This document shows positions 1 through 9,156 of a stretch of DNA of 22,184 nucleotides, one piece after another. The position numbers were made by a program, and so were the translations under genes. The stretch's first letter is position 1, and the number at the start of each line of letters is the position of its first letter. Source of the DNA: Oppiella nova (taxonomy: Eukaryota; Arthropoda; Arachnida; Sarcoptiformes; Oppiidae); NCBI GenBank assembly GCA_905397405.1, contig CAJPVJ010000619.1, positions 1 through 22,184 of the forward strand. Direction: 5' to 3'. Below the pieces are notes generated by a model, which worked only from the letters and a program-made list of their open reading frames with translations, ran no database searches and had not been told where the DNA came from.

Positions 1-4
1 AGGC

Positions 5-95
5 GCTCATTATGATTATCGCGTGAATAATGACTGTCATTATATTATATCATCAAAGATTACATCGATTTGTACACTTTATTAGACACTTTAGT
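5..95 (+). repeat. Dispersed repeat A, copy 1
   Basis: This 91-base segment is identical to 6479-6569 at a constant offset of 6474. Weaker similarity continues to the first bases of the window, so the copy is probably cut by the window edge. Both copies run straight into a CT array and then diverge completely. It has no coding potential. Confidence 0.9.
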
Positions 96-96
96 T

Positions 97-109
97 CTCT
101 CTCTCTCTC
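97..109 (+). repeat. Short (CT)n microsatellite
   Basis: Short CT array directly after repeat A. It ends in CTCTCG, a boundary shared with several other arrays in the window. Confidence 0.85.
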
Positions 110-213
110 GCTTCAGCTCTAGTTTAATGTTAATAATTATGATATCTTTATTTGACATTAACTTTGAGTGCTGTGGCATAAAGTGGATTGTGATGTGATT
201 CGAGTGTTTATGG

Positions 214-230
214 GAGAGAAAGAGAGAGAG
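214..230 (+). repeat. Short imperfect (GA)n microsatellite
   Basis: GA array with one GAAA interruption, ending in GAGAGC, which is the reverse complement of the GCTCTC that starts several CT arrays here. Confidence 0.8.
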
Positions 231-371
231 CACTGGCACTCGATTTGATAGGAAAGTGAGTGCAGATGTAGAGACAAAAAATTAATTGAGTTGAGCGAGT
301 GTTTCATTAAAAACAATTAAATGTTGTGAAAAATTATTGTCATTTTAGGCCATATATAAACAACTAATCGT

Positions 372-372
<1 letters not shown>

Positions 373-407
<35 letters not shown>
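373..407 (+). repeat. (GA)n microsatellite
   Basis: About 17 uninterrupted AG units inside the inferred receptor intron, flanked by AT-rich sequence. Confidence 0.95.
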
Positions 408-411
<4 letters not shown>

Positions 412-625
412 AGTGACTATTTTGAAGTTGAGACCCAATTTAGTTAATTCTATGGGAGTATCGTATAAATCCTATAATTATCCGACACTTAAACATCGGT
501 TATGCTTATCGCTGGAAGATTTTAAACATTAACTGAATTAATGAATAAAAACAATGAATTTAACATTAAATCTAAACTTAATAATATATTATGCAATCAA
601 ATCTACAAACCAATGTCTCAAATCA

Positions 626-645
626 CACCAATCCTATGATTACAG
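626..645 (+). other. 3' splice acceptor of the GPCR terminal exon
   Basis: The TTACAG ending at 645 is the only AG between an in-frame TGA at 637-639 and the conserved receptor sequence, so the exon must start here. The pyrimidine tract is weak, as is common in AT-rich arthropod introns. Joining at 646 keeps codons in frame (phase 0). Confidence 0.75.
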
Positions 646-1152
646 ACAACCCCACCGGCGGCCGACACGTCCAGCAAACAGGAGTCCCGCATAACCATTA
701 TGTTGATCGCTGTGGTGCTACTGTTCCTCATATGCCAGTTGCCGACCGCCGCAATGCTCATCTACACGGCTTTCCACGAGTCGGACCCCAACACCGACAA
801 AGGCGTACTGATCCGAGTGATGGGCAATATATTCAACTTCCTGATGGCCATCAACGCTGCGGGCAATTTCGTGCTGTACTGCCTCCTGAGTCAGAAATAC
901 CGGCGCACTCTCCTCCAGTCCTTCTGTCCCTGCCTTAAGGGTCGGGTGCAGATGTTTCAGAGCGCCTACCACACCAATATCTATAATTCAAGTGCTAAAA
1001 AGTCGGTTAAGGCGCCGGTAGCCGTTGATAGGAGCAAGCAGGTGGCCAAACGAATGGTATCCTATAAGGAGAATAATGAGCTAGATAATACGGTCATGGA
1101 GAATACGAAATTGAATGGACAGGTAGTGAATAAAAGTGTGGAAAAGTGGTAG
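646..1152 (+). CDS. Class A peptide GPCR, FMRFamide-receptor-like, terminal exon (partial)
   Basis: This exon encodes the last 168 residues of a plasma-membrane seven-helix receptor. Numbering from the exon start, residues 1-15 are the end of intracellular loop 3 and lead into TM6 (about 16-42) with C30-Q-L-P33 in place of the CWxP switch. Residues 43-52 form extracellular loop 3. TM7 (about 53-81) carries N74-F-V-L-Y78, the NPxxY position with Phe for Pro. Helix 8 follows (KYRRTLLQSF, 84-93) with Cys94 and Cys96 as possible palmitoylation sites, then a polar tail to the TAG at 1150-1152. The ESRIT start of TM6 and the INAAGNF stretch of TM7 resemble arthropod FMRFamide receptors and their expanded relatives, which couple neuropeptides to G proteins. 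That assignment is from memory of the family; the class A call is firm. TM1-TM5 lie upstream of the window. The ATG at 700 is an internal methionine in TM6, not a start. Base composition is clearly less AT-rich than the flanks. Confidence 0.85.
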   Translation, partial: TTPPAADTSSKQESRITIMLIAVVLLFLICQLPTAAMLIYTAFHESDPNTDKGVLIRVMGNIFNFLMAINAAGNFVLYCLLSQKYRRTLLQSFCPCLKGRVQMFQSAYHTNIYNSSAKKSVKAPVAVDRSKQVAKRMVSYKENNELDNTVMENTKLNGQVVNKSVEKW

Positions 1153-1561
1153 CGATTTGGGGGGACAGGGATGTTGATGGTGTATTATATTTCATGATGA
1201 TGATTATATTGAATTTATTATTGTTATATGTTTATATTGATTGTAGTTTATTGTTATCATAATATTACGATTAAGTATCAAAGTTTTGTTTAGTGTAATA
1301 ATTTTTATTTATTAATAGATTTTATTTTCATTAAGTAATTCATTTGTTGTTTATATCCAGTGTTAGACTTGATTTGTTAGTATTAAATATATTTTTGATT
1401 ACAAAATACATTTTATAACTTTTATCCCGCGTTATGATTGATGTTTAAAACCAAAGTTTTTTAAAAATTAAAAAGCATTTATGAGACATTTAGATATTTT
1501 TATATGTTTATATATTTTTGCAATGTGTTGTGGCACCTTTATTTATGAGTACAAAAATAAA
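1153..1561 (+). other. Probable 3' UTR of the GPCR gene with candidate poly(A) signal
   Basis: After the stop codon the sequence becomes strongly AT-rich. A canonical AATAAA lies at 1556-1561, about 400 bases past the stop. The real cleavage site cannot be placed without transcript data. Confidence 0.4.
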
Positions 1562-2686
1562 ATATCATTTAATGTTTATTAAATATTGAAAATATGAATA
1601 TTGCTGTAAATTTGATGAAACAATTTCAAAAAAAATCATAATAAAAATTTCCATTTAAACCTTGTTTATTTTATTCATTATTACTAGTAATATTTGTTCA
1701 ATAATAAAAATGGTAGATTATTTAAAACATATAAATTTTAAGTCATTTAATTATAACCTGCAAATATATTAAATTATGAATTAATGTCAATCAAAAAACA
1801 AAAAATTTATTTACTCATAAAATATTAGAAAGTTTTATTTTTATTACTTTTAATTTTTTCACTTAACATTCATAAACCTCATGATAAAATAATTAGCTTA
1901 AATAAACTTATTATAAGTAAAATAAATATTGAATATGGTTTTATCATAAATTAGAGTAGAAATCAATGCAAAAATCAAAAATAATAAAACACTCAGAGAC
2001 CTAATTATGAAATAAATATACTAGTATATAATCATATGATTTAATATTTACAATAATAACTATTACCTAAAATTCAATTGAAATTTATGTATTTAATAAC
2101 AATTATCTCATATTTACTTGTACATAGAAAATGTATTTATAAATCATAAGATAAATGCATTTGAAAATTGAAAACTAACTTCACTTTAATTTATAGCAAA
2201 CTTTATGATATGGTTGTTAACCCTGAGCTGAAGTCTCCCGGCGCTGACATATCCAACTGATAAGACAATACGCTATTAAGAAATGTGCGTAAAATCTATA
2301 CAAACCATTGAAATATCACTACAATTATCACCAGTCATTGAAACACACATTTTATTAATACTAATCGCGATATTTGTATTGGACTTCAAAAACTCAAATA
2401 CTATTTGAAAAGTCATACGAAAACACATACACAGCGAGAAGCCATCGGTGGGATGTCATCAGTAGTTTGGCAGTCATTCTCTGACAGAGACTTTGCTATC
2501 AATTGTTGATTAGAGAGAGAAAAAGTCAGAGAAATCAAAGCAAAACAAAAAAGTATTTTCTGATTGTTGTGTGAAATCTGTGTGAAAACACGCAAACGAT
2601 TTGGTAATCAAAAGCCATTAGTATTGTATCGGAAAAGGCTATTGTTTTTTGAGACAATAGAAAGTATACCAAAAATATCTCTAATA
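1562..2686. other. Intergenic, AT-rich, no gene recognised
   Basis: 1562-2210 is very AT-rich with no ORF of interest. From about 2420 to 2686 composition becomes more balanced and could be 5' UTR or promoter for the candidate exon at 2687. A minus-strand ORF at 2413-2595 has no recognisable domain. A 12-base word, TCTCCCGGCGCT, near 2235 recurs near 3104. Confidence 0.5.
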
Positions 2687-2838
2687 ATGGATTCCGGGGA
2701 CAGACGTCACGAAACTCGCAAACTATTACCTAATGATGACAACAACTGTGGTAATGGTGTCCAAAAGTCGCCCAAATTTCCATCCCTGCGCTTATACGTG
2801 GCTTTCCTATTAACTCAAGCATCAGTGGGAATTAAAAT
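2687..2838 (+). CDS. Candidate first coding exon, unrecognised protein with one hydrophobic segment
   Basis: Not recognised. From the ATG at 2687 the frame gives a polar stretch of about 33 residues (MDSGDRRHETRK...) followed by a hydrophobic segment, LRLYVAFLLTQASVGI, at about residues 34-49. The frame stops at 2872. A GTATAT at 2839-2844 could be a splice donor, which would end the exon after 50 codons plus two bases. Support is the mixed codon composition, visibly less AT-rich than the surroundings, and a polar N terminus leading into a membrane helix, as in many transporters (an SLC17-like MFS start is one guess). No second exon can be identified, so this may be a chance ORF. The longer frame from 2564 adds a less convincing N terminus. 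Confidence 0.28.
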
Positions 2839-3308
2839 GTATATCGCTTTCGCAAACATTGGCTTAAAATAACATTTTTTATATGGAAAATGAAACTTTT
2901 AATTTTCATTTGACGTACCATTTGTTTCCCGCCCCTCAAGCCATTGATAACACAATACGTAAAACAAACAACAAAAATACACACAAAAATATCTTATGTT
3001 TAAATACAGTACAGTAAAAGTAATGTAATAATAGCCTTACTTTTGAACCACTTTAAGCAGAAAAGTATTTGAATTATTTAAAAATATATTTATAAAAACA
3101 AATCTCCCGGCGCTTAACCATTTCATTAATCATGGCATCCGATGGTTTACTATATCCGATTGTAATTGAAATCTATGCATAATATATTGAAAATTCTTTG
3201 AAAAACACAGAGAATTAAATTCCGTGTTCTAACAATAGGCTAATAAATAGGAATATTCTTTAAAAAACAATATAAAATATTTATGGCTAGAAAACATTAG
3301 CTATTCTT

Positions 3309-3311
<3 letters not shown>

Positions 3312-3339
<28 letters not shown>
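3312..3339 (+). repeat. (CT)n microsatellite
   Basis: Fourteen uninterrupted TC units ending in CTCTCG. Confidence 0.95.
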
Positions 3340-3342
<3 letters not shown>

Positions 3343-3480
3343 AAACAAAAGATTGCATTTTATTCGTATAGAATCGCATGAATAGATATAATAGAAATAT
3401 ATTCTGTGTACAGAATATTGATATTAGGAATTTAATAAACTTTCTTTTGTTTTCCCGATTTATGTACTACAATAAAAAAT

Positions 3481-3521
<41 letters not shown>
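3481..3521 (+). repeat. (GA)n microsatellite with one GAAA interruption
   Basis: GA array broken once near 3502. It is followed by an imperfect pyrimidine-rich stretch and then a short GAGAGAGA at about 3555-3562. Confidence 0.95.
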
Positions 3522-3522
<1 letters not shown>

Positions 3523-4142
3523 CTTGTCTCACTCTCGCTCTCCCTCTATCACTCGAGAGAGACATATCATAACCATTGGGGGTATTGTTATTCAGACATT
3601 AATTTTCTCCACTCATTCATTGTGTACAACATTCTGGATGACAATTATTGATAGATATTTTTGGGCCAAAAATATTTTACGCTTATATGAACTCCGATCC
3701 CATGTTTTATATATCAGTAGTAAACTGCGTTCACGAGTTGTTTCCGGAGTTTTTTATTTTGTTATTTATGAGTCTTTAGTTTTTTAGAAAATTCATTTTA
3801 TTTGTGAAATACATATAACACTTGAGATGAAAACCATGTGAATGTGTATTATTACGCTATGAACTGATTGTTATGTTATTACTGTATTATTTCGCATATG
3901 TATTGCAATATAAATGTTGTTTTTCGCTGACCCTTAAGAATATCAATGTATGTATTAAGTCATTGATTAAATCAAATCTATTCCTGTGATATACAATTCA
4001 GTTGTTGTATAACTATAGGTATACTTGGCTACCAGTGCCCACTCGACTCCCCTTACATAACACTCTACTTCTCGCTCTCTATTTGTTATTTGATGATGTT
4101 TTTGTGCTTACAGTGCGAAAACACGACTGTCCCCTTATATAT

Positions 4143-4143
<1 letters not shown>

Positions 4144-4176
<33 letters not shown>
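4144..4176 (+). repeat. (CT)n microsatellite in duplication B copy 1
   Basis: 33-base uninterrupted CT array. In copy 2 the matching array starts as CT (7117-7141) and then switches to AG (7142-7157). Confidence 0.95.
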
Positions 4177-4179
<3 letters not shown>

Positions 4180-4254
4180 GAAAAACAACAAAAACTTTTT
4201 GTGCAGAACTTTACTCTCGAAACTGAAGTCATGCGAGCCCTCGACGGACTGGCC
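4161..4254 (+). other. Partner of in-place complement block 1
   Basis: Complementing each base here without reversing the order gives exactly 7142-7235 at a constant offset of 2981. The first 16 bases are microsatellite; the remaining 78 (4177-4254) are unique sequence with no mismatch. From 4255 onward the two copies again match directly in the same register. Confidence 0.95.
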
Positions 4255-5106
4255 TTTAATGACATAATATATAATTAACTGATCGGACAGTTAGTCAAAG
4301 TGTTAGGTCAAACAAATACTGATCAAAACCCAAAAAACCAGACCTTCAAATATGGCATACATTTCAAACGATATGTTCATAAAATTTATATAATTTTTGC
4401 GTTTATTTAAAATTTATTATTTTATAGACACTTTGCAACAAACTTAAATATAATATTAAAATTTTTAATGCATCAGATATTTTAATGTTTTGTATAATAA
4501 TGTAATTAATTTTTCTTATAGACTCCACTTGAAAATTTTAATATTATATTTGAATTGAATAACAATGCTATTAAAAATACTTATTTAATATTTAATAATT
4601 TTATATTATTATGATATATTAGATATAGAGTTAATAAATAATTTAATTAAAATATTTATTAAGTAGGTTTATTGTAGTTTAAAATCTTATCTTAGCAATT
4701 AAAAAAATTAAATTAAATTTTTATAAAAGTATATAGCAAATGAAACTTAAAAACATATTTTTTGAAAATTAAAAAATTTATTCTCTCTTTACACACGATT
4801 TCTGAAAACTAGACAAAACATACAAAGCATTGCATTCAATAACAAAATACTAACAAATAAAACCAAAAATATAATATAAAAACAAATAAAGTCTATAATA
4901 ATTCATTAAATATCAGCAAAATTGTATCCAATTTTTGACAACTTTTATCTGCTTTTGTCATAAAGTCTATAGTTTTGTACTCAAAAAGCATTCAATAAGA
5001 CATTAGAAGATATAATAATAATAAAGAATTGAATGAAAATACATTTCAAACTATTTATTAAATAAAATGTTTCTCTCAGTTAATAATAAATAATTTTTAT
5101 ATCAAA

Positions 5107-5132
5107 CTCTCTCTCTCTCTCTCTCTCTCTCT
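5107..5132 (+). repeat. (CT)n microsatellite
   Basis: Thirteen uninterrupted CT units followed by a run of eight A. Confidence 0.95.
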
Positions 5133-5140
5133 AAAAAAAA

Positions 5141-5158
5141 GTTTCAAAATTTTGAAAC
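5141..5158. repeat. 18-base perfect palindrome
   Basis: GTTTCAAAATTTTGAAAC equals its own reverse complement. It lies eight bases after the CT array. It may be a chance product of AT-rich sequence or a cruciform or protein-binding site. Confidence 0.8.
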
Positions 5159-6478
5159 ATTTGGAAACACATATAAAAATTGGATTTTTATCGCCCAAAA
5201 ATATAGGAAAAATATTTCACAATAAAAATAAAACTTCACAATAAAAAACAAGTGCGGAAACTATTTATCACACATTTTCTACTCACTGATCATTTTATTG
5301 ATACTATGCCAATTTTATAAAATACCAGTGCTCATATACTCATATACTCAATTGTTTAACATTTCTACAAGCTAGTTTATAAATTAAATACACTCGTTTT
5401 ATTATCATAATAATTAATTAATTAACTATGAATAGATTTGTACCCTGAATATAATACAATAAATATTCTGTATATATATATATATTCTGTGATTTATTTC
5501 CAATTTTAACCATAGAGTCACTTATCTATACCACAGAATATTCTGTCCCATTCACTGGCATAGCGTTTATAATAGTGTATGAATTGATTATTTCCGAAAT
5601 GCATTATTTATATTTGAGTTCAAAAAATTAAATTAAATTTTTTGCTTATTTCCTGCGTTTTCAATGAAATGCCTGATGTTTGCGGTGACACGTGTGTCGG
5701 CACACAGAATATTCTCGTAATTAATGAATTTATAGGACATGCCATTTGACAGTCACTGTACACCCCATTGAATGCCATTTATGAGCTATGAGTGCCATTT
5801 CCAGTGCAATATATTTTCCGATTGACATTCAAAACGGAGTTTTCAATCAAAATTCAATTTATGGTCTGATTTTATATAGCGATACGCGTGTGATAAGTAT
5901 TTTCAATATTTTTTATTAGTTTTTTATTGGAATATATTTTTCAAGATTTCTATAAGATATTAAAAATATTTTTTTGAATAAAATCCATACTTAATGAACG
6001 AATATTGAATATAAATTTTAATGTTATTTCAATTAATATTTTTAGTTTTACTTACGTTAGTGATATTTTAAGTTTTGTGTTTCAAATACATTTCTTAGTA
6101 ACAATGACAATTTAATATTAATAGTTAAATTGATTAACATTTTTAAAGGTATTTTATACAGTTATCTTAAAACATTTTGATACAAACAGAAATTGATTTT
6201 AAAAATAATATACGAAATGGTAATCACAATAATAATCAAAATCTCTATGATATTAGAGCCTGGTATTACTGCAATAAATTACATAACTTATAGGCGAGTG
6301 AAACAAATTGACAAAAACAGCTAATATTTTAATTTAAGTACAAAAGGGATAGAGACAAATGGGCTATACACAAGTAAATTGATCTAACACAATTTTAAAA
6401 ATAGCCAAAAATATCCAATTGCGACACAAACAATAGGTTATAGGCTATTGATAGTCACTATATTGCTAGACTACTGGT

Positions 6479-6569
6479 GCTCATTATGATTATCGCGTGA
6501 ATAATGACTGTCATTATATTATATCATCAAAGATTACATCGATTTGTACACTTTATTAGACACTTTAGT
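6479..6569 (+). repeat. Dispersed repeat A, copy 2
   Basis: Identical over 91 bases to 5-95. Like copy 1 it abuts a CT array. Here only about 80 unrelated bases after the array separate it from duplication B copy 2, so A and B may belong to one larger composite repeat. Confidence 0.9.
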
Positions 6570-6570
6570 G

Positions 6571-6591
6571 CTCTCTCTCTCTCTCTCTCTC
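6571..6591 (+). repeat. (CT)n microsatellite with canonical G...CG ends
   Basis: CT array preceded by G and followed by G, giving the form G(CT)nCG seen also at 13716-13738 and, in reverse orientation, at 12756-12794. Confidence 0.95.
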
Positions 6592-7116
6592 GGAATTCCT
6601 ACATCAAAGGAATGGCTGTCCGAAAATTCATTGATATATTCCAATACCTAATCTGAGAGTCCCATCAATAACCCATGTTTTATATATCAGTAGTAAACTG
6701 CGTTCACGAGTTGTTTCCGGAGTTTTTTATTTTGTTATTTATGAGTCTTTAGTTTTTTAGAAAATTCATTTTATTTGTGAAATACATATAACACTTGATA
6801 TGAAAACCATGTGAATGTGTATTATTATGCTTTGAATTGATTATGTTATTACTGTATTATTTCGCAAATGTATTGCAATATAAATGTTGTTTTTCGCTGA
6901 CCCTTAAGAATATCAATGTATGTATTAAGTCATTGATTAAATCAAATCTATTCCTGTGATATACAATACAGTTGTTGTGTAACTATAGGTATATTTGGCT
7001 ACCAGTGCCCACTCGACTCCCCTTACATAACACTCTACTTCTCGCTCTCTATTTGTTATTCGATGACAACGTTTTTGTGCTTACAGTGCGAAAACACGAC
7101 TGTCCCCTTATATATG

Positions 7117-7157
7117 CTCTCTTTCTCTCTCTCTCTCTCTCAGAGAGAGAGAGAGAG
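7117..7157 (+). repeat. Microsatellite that switches from (CT)n to (AG)n
   Basis: CT units (with one TTT interruption) run to 7141 and AG units from 7142 to 7157. The switch point is the left junction of in-place complement block 1; the sister array at 4144-4176 is CT throughout. Confidence 0.95.
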
Positions 7158-7235
7158 TAGCTTTTTGTTGTTTTTGAAAAACACGTCTTGAAATGAGAGC
7201 TTTGACTTCAGTACGCTCGGGAGCTGCCTGACCGG
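7142..7235 (+). other. In-place complement block 1 (complement without reversal)
   Basis: 94 bases equal to the unreversed complement of 4161-4254, with no mismatch and no gap, embedded in otherwise direct homology. For example AGTAGCTTTTTGTTG here corresponds to TCATCGAAAAACAAC there. The right edge is sharp: ...TGGCC|TTTAATGAC in copy 1 and ...ACCGG|TTTAATGAC in copy 2. This is not an inversion, which would also reverse the order. Confidence 0.95.
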
Positions 7236-7639
7236 TTTAATGACATGATATATAATTAACTGATCGGACAGTTAGTCAAAGTGTTAGGTCAAACAAATAC
7301 TGATCAAAACCCAAAAAAAACCAGACCTTCAAATATGGCATACATTTCAAACGATATGTTCATAAAATTTATATAATTTTTGTGTTTATTTAAAATTTAT
7401 TATTTTATAGACACTTTGTAACAAACTTAAATATAATATTAAAATTTTTAATGCATCAGATATTTTAATGTTTTGTATAATAATGTAATTAATCTTTCTT
7501 ATAGACTCCACTTAATAATTTTAATATTATATTTCAATTGAATAACAATGCTATTAAAAATGCTTATTTAATATTTAATAATATAATATTATTATCATAT
7601 ATTAGATATAGAGTTAATAAATAATTTAATTAAAATATT

Positions 7640-7725
7640 AAGTGCTTATTTTCGTAAGCAGAATTATAATATAAAGATTTAATTATCAACAATAAATATT
7701 AAATCAAAATGTTTATTAAATTATT
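7640..7725 (+). repeat. 86-base segment present only in duplication B copy 2
   Basis: Copy 1 passes directly from AAAATATT to TATTAAGTAGG, whereas copy 2 carries about 86 extra AT-rich bases between. The segment includes a small inverted repeat (TGCTTA ... TAAGCA). It could be an insertion in copy 2 or a deletion in copy 1. No target-site duplication longer than a few AT bases is evident. Confidence 0.7.
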
Positions 7726-7988
7726 TATTAATTAGGTTTATTGTAGTTTAAAATCTTATCTTAGCAATTAAAAAAATTAAATTAAATTTTATAAAAGTAT
7801 ATAGCAAATCAAACTTAAAAACATATTTTTTTGAAAATTAAAAAATTTTTTCTCTCTTTACACACGATTTCTGAAAACTAGACAAAACATACAAAGCATT
7901 GCATTCAATAACAAAATACTAACAAATAAAACCAAAAATATAATATAAAAACAAATAAAGTCTATAATAATTCATTAAATATCAGCAA

Positions 7989-8521
7989 TGAATGCTATTA
8001 TAGTATTGTGTGAGTCTCTCAAGTATTATGTGATTAATGTTATGCTGTGCTAACCCTACGAAGCATATAATGAATGAATCATTAAATTTAATTAACAATA
8101 TATTTAATATACGAGAGAATAGGAAATCTCTGTGTTTTTAGGAGTTTTCACAGTGTTTTGGTCGCACAATGTTTGTTTGGGACTTACAGAGTGGGTCAAC
8201 AATGTGCGCACCCCCTAGATATAAATTTATACGACACTAGATAAAAGTGGACAATAATTAATGCAAACATTAATTTAATGAGTCAATTATAAAGTATCGC
8301 TTTTGTTTTATATATAATACATTGTTTGCCAAATTTTTATCAATTAGTGTACTTAGCACTAATTGTGTATTTTAACAAGTATGCAAACAATAAACTTATT
8401 TATTGCATGGTTAGATATATTTGTAATTAATGAGCGATACTTATGTGACAGTGAGCAACTTTATAAAAATAATCTTTCTAGTAAACTAGTAAAAAACATA
8501 ATTGTACATGGTTCAAAAAAC
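7989..8521. other. Intergenic between duplication B and the tRNA
   Basis: AT-rich, with a slightly more balanced stretch at about 8100-8220. No ORF is supported. The frame 8363-8575 runs into the antisense strand of the tRNA and its end (QDSNLESPDP) is a translation of tRNA sequence. Confidence 0.6.
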
Positions 8522-8527
8522 AAAAAA
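8522..8527 (-). terminator. RNA polymerase III terminator for tRNA-Arg
   Basis: Six A on the plus strand give a T6 run on the minus strand seven bases beyond the tRNA 3' end. A second T6 run follows at 8515-8520. T4 or longer is the usual pol III stop. Confidence 0.75.
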
Positions 8528-8533
8528 GTACTC

Positions 8534-8606
8534 CGAGCCAACCAGGATTCGAACCTGGAATCTCCTGATCCGTAGTCAGGCGCGTTATCCGTTGCGCCAT
8601 TGGCCC
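8534..8606 (-). tRNA. tRNA-Arg (anticodon ACG)
   Basis: A 73-base intronless cloverleaf read on the minus strand. The acceptor stem pairs GGGCCAA with TTGGCTC (one G-U), followed by discriminator G. The anticodon arm is CCTGA-CTACGGA-TCAGG, placing ACG at positions 34-36, presumably edited to ICG to read CGU, CGC and CGA. The T arm is CCAGG-TTCGAAT-CCTGG, and the variable region is five bases. The A box (TGGCGCAACGG) and B box (GGTTCGAATCC) match pol III promoter consensus. There is no encoded CCA, as expected for a eukaryotic nuclear gene. All stems are intact, so it is probably functional. Confidence 0.96.
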
Positions 8607-9105
8607 CTTGTGAGTGCCCTACCAACTACTTAAGTAGTGGACAGTTAGCTTATTTGCATGACACCCATGTAGAGGTGACACGCATTTGACCTTCAGCACA
8701 CTTTTAAAGCGGACACCCTATTTTGTTATACTGTAGTAGGCCACATACGTTAACCCATGCGAATATCAATGTATTCATATCATTGATAACTTATCAAAAT
8801 ATTATCAATACTTTTGGTATATTTTTGAGAAATTAAGCTTACAAAGCATTTAAATATATCTAGTAAATAATGTTACAAAGTTAATTGTAGGTATCGTGTA
8901 ATATAATATTTCCAACTTTGGTTACCTACTGCCAATTACCATTCAATGAACAGCCAGTATTAGGTTTTCTCTACAAATATACGGTATAGGATCAATTTAA
9001 TAGCTATTATTATTAAAATGCGAATTATTACAAAATCATAAATATCTTATCTAAGAAGTTATGTTAAGTAATTATTAATTCTTATCAATATTATGTAGAC
9101 TACAG

Positions 9106-9156
9106 TAGATAATGTTCATTAGTTATAAAAACTTATAGATTAGTGAACATTGTCTA
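9106..9156. repeat. Imperfect inverted repeat (about 22 bp arms, short loop)
   Basis: The left arm 9106-9127 pairs with 9134-9156 with about three mismatches and one bulge around a six-base loop. The core is AATGTTCA against TGAACATT. The loop is small for a microRNA precursor. It could be a remnant of a miniature inverted-repeat element. Confidence 0.7.

Larger units (their letters stand above)
1..645 (+). other. Last intron of the GPCR gene (partial, AT-rich)
   Basis: This stretch precedes the receptor exon and is inferred to be intron because an in-frame TGA lies at 637-639 and the only AG between that stop and the coding sequence is at 644-645. It contains repeat A (5-95), short CT and GA arrays (97-109, 214-230) and a long GA array (373-407). 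No coding signal is visible. The upstream exons carrying TM1-TM5 lie outside the window. Confidence 0.6.
2873..3698. other. Intergenic, AT-rich, two microsatellites
   Basis: Holds a CT array (3312-3339) and a GA array (3481-3521) followed by a mixed CT/GA-rich stretch to about 3563. The frame open across 3479-3787 is mostly a translation of the GA array and its neighbour and is not a gene. Homology to 6672 onward begins at 3699. Confidence 0.6.
3699..4919 (+). repeat. Segmental duplication B, copy 1 (about 1.2 kb)
   Basis: Aligns with 6672-7988 with a few percent substitutions and small indels. Homology starts at CCCATG (3699/6672) and ends at TATCAGCAA (4919/7988). The copies differ by microsatellite length, by an 86-base segment present only in copy 2 (7640-7725), and by the block 4161-4254, which is in-place complemented in copy 2. 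No transposase, reverse transcriptase, terminal repeat or target-site duplication is visible. Short ORFs inside (for example 4002-4226) run through the CT array and show no domain. Confidence 0.9.
4920..6478. other. Intergenic, AT-rich, no gene recognised
   Basis: Contains a CT array (5107-5132), an 18-base perfect palindrome (5141-5158), a short TA run near 5470 and two copies of the GAATATTC palindrome (5536, 5707). No ORF, RNA gene or mobile-element protein is visible. Confidence 0.6.
6672..7988 (+). repeat. Segmental duplication B, copy 2 (about 1.3 kb)
   Basis: Direct homolog of 3699-4919. It differs by substitutions of a few percent, an 86-base extra segment at 7640-7725, a mixed CT-then-AG array and the in-place complemented block 7142-7235. 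No element-encoded protein is visible, and ORFs such as 6972-7160 run into the microsatellite and are not conserved as genes. Confidence 0.9.

Noticed and set aside
591-938. 115-residue ORF overlapping the receptor exon
   Set aside because: Out-of-frame shadow of the GPCR exon; its protein lacks any membrane pattern, whereas the other frame shows TM6, TM7 and helix 8.
718-972. Minus-strand ORF over the receptor exon
   Set aside because: Antisense shadow of the GPCR coding sequence.
3479-3787. ORF starting with an Arg-Glu repeat
   Set aside because: The first part is simply the GA microsatellite translated; the remainder overlaps the start of duplication B and has no domain.
4002-4278. Two overlapping ORFs with Ser-Leu runs
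   Set aside because: They run through the CT array, and the part after it is replaced by the complement block in the other copy, so no protein is conserved.
6592-6671. The 80 bases between repeat A and duplication B copy 2 as a further complement block
   Set aside because: Compared with the corresponding bases upstream of 3699 and after 110 in direct and complemented form; no match was seen.
7142-7235. Explanation of block 1 as a simple inversion
   Set aside because: The reverse complement of 4161-4254 does not match; the order of bases is unchanged and only their identity is complemented.
8363-8575. 70-residue ORF ending in QDSNLESPDP
   Set aside because: Its end is an antisense translation of the tRNA-Arg gene, a common false gene call.
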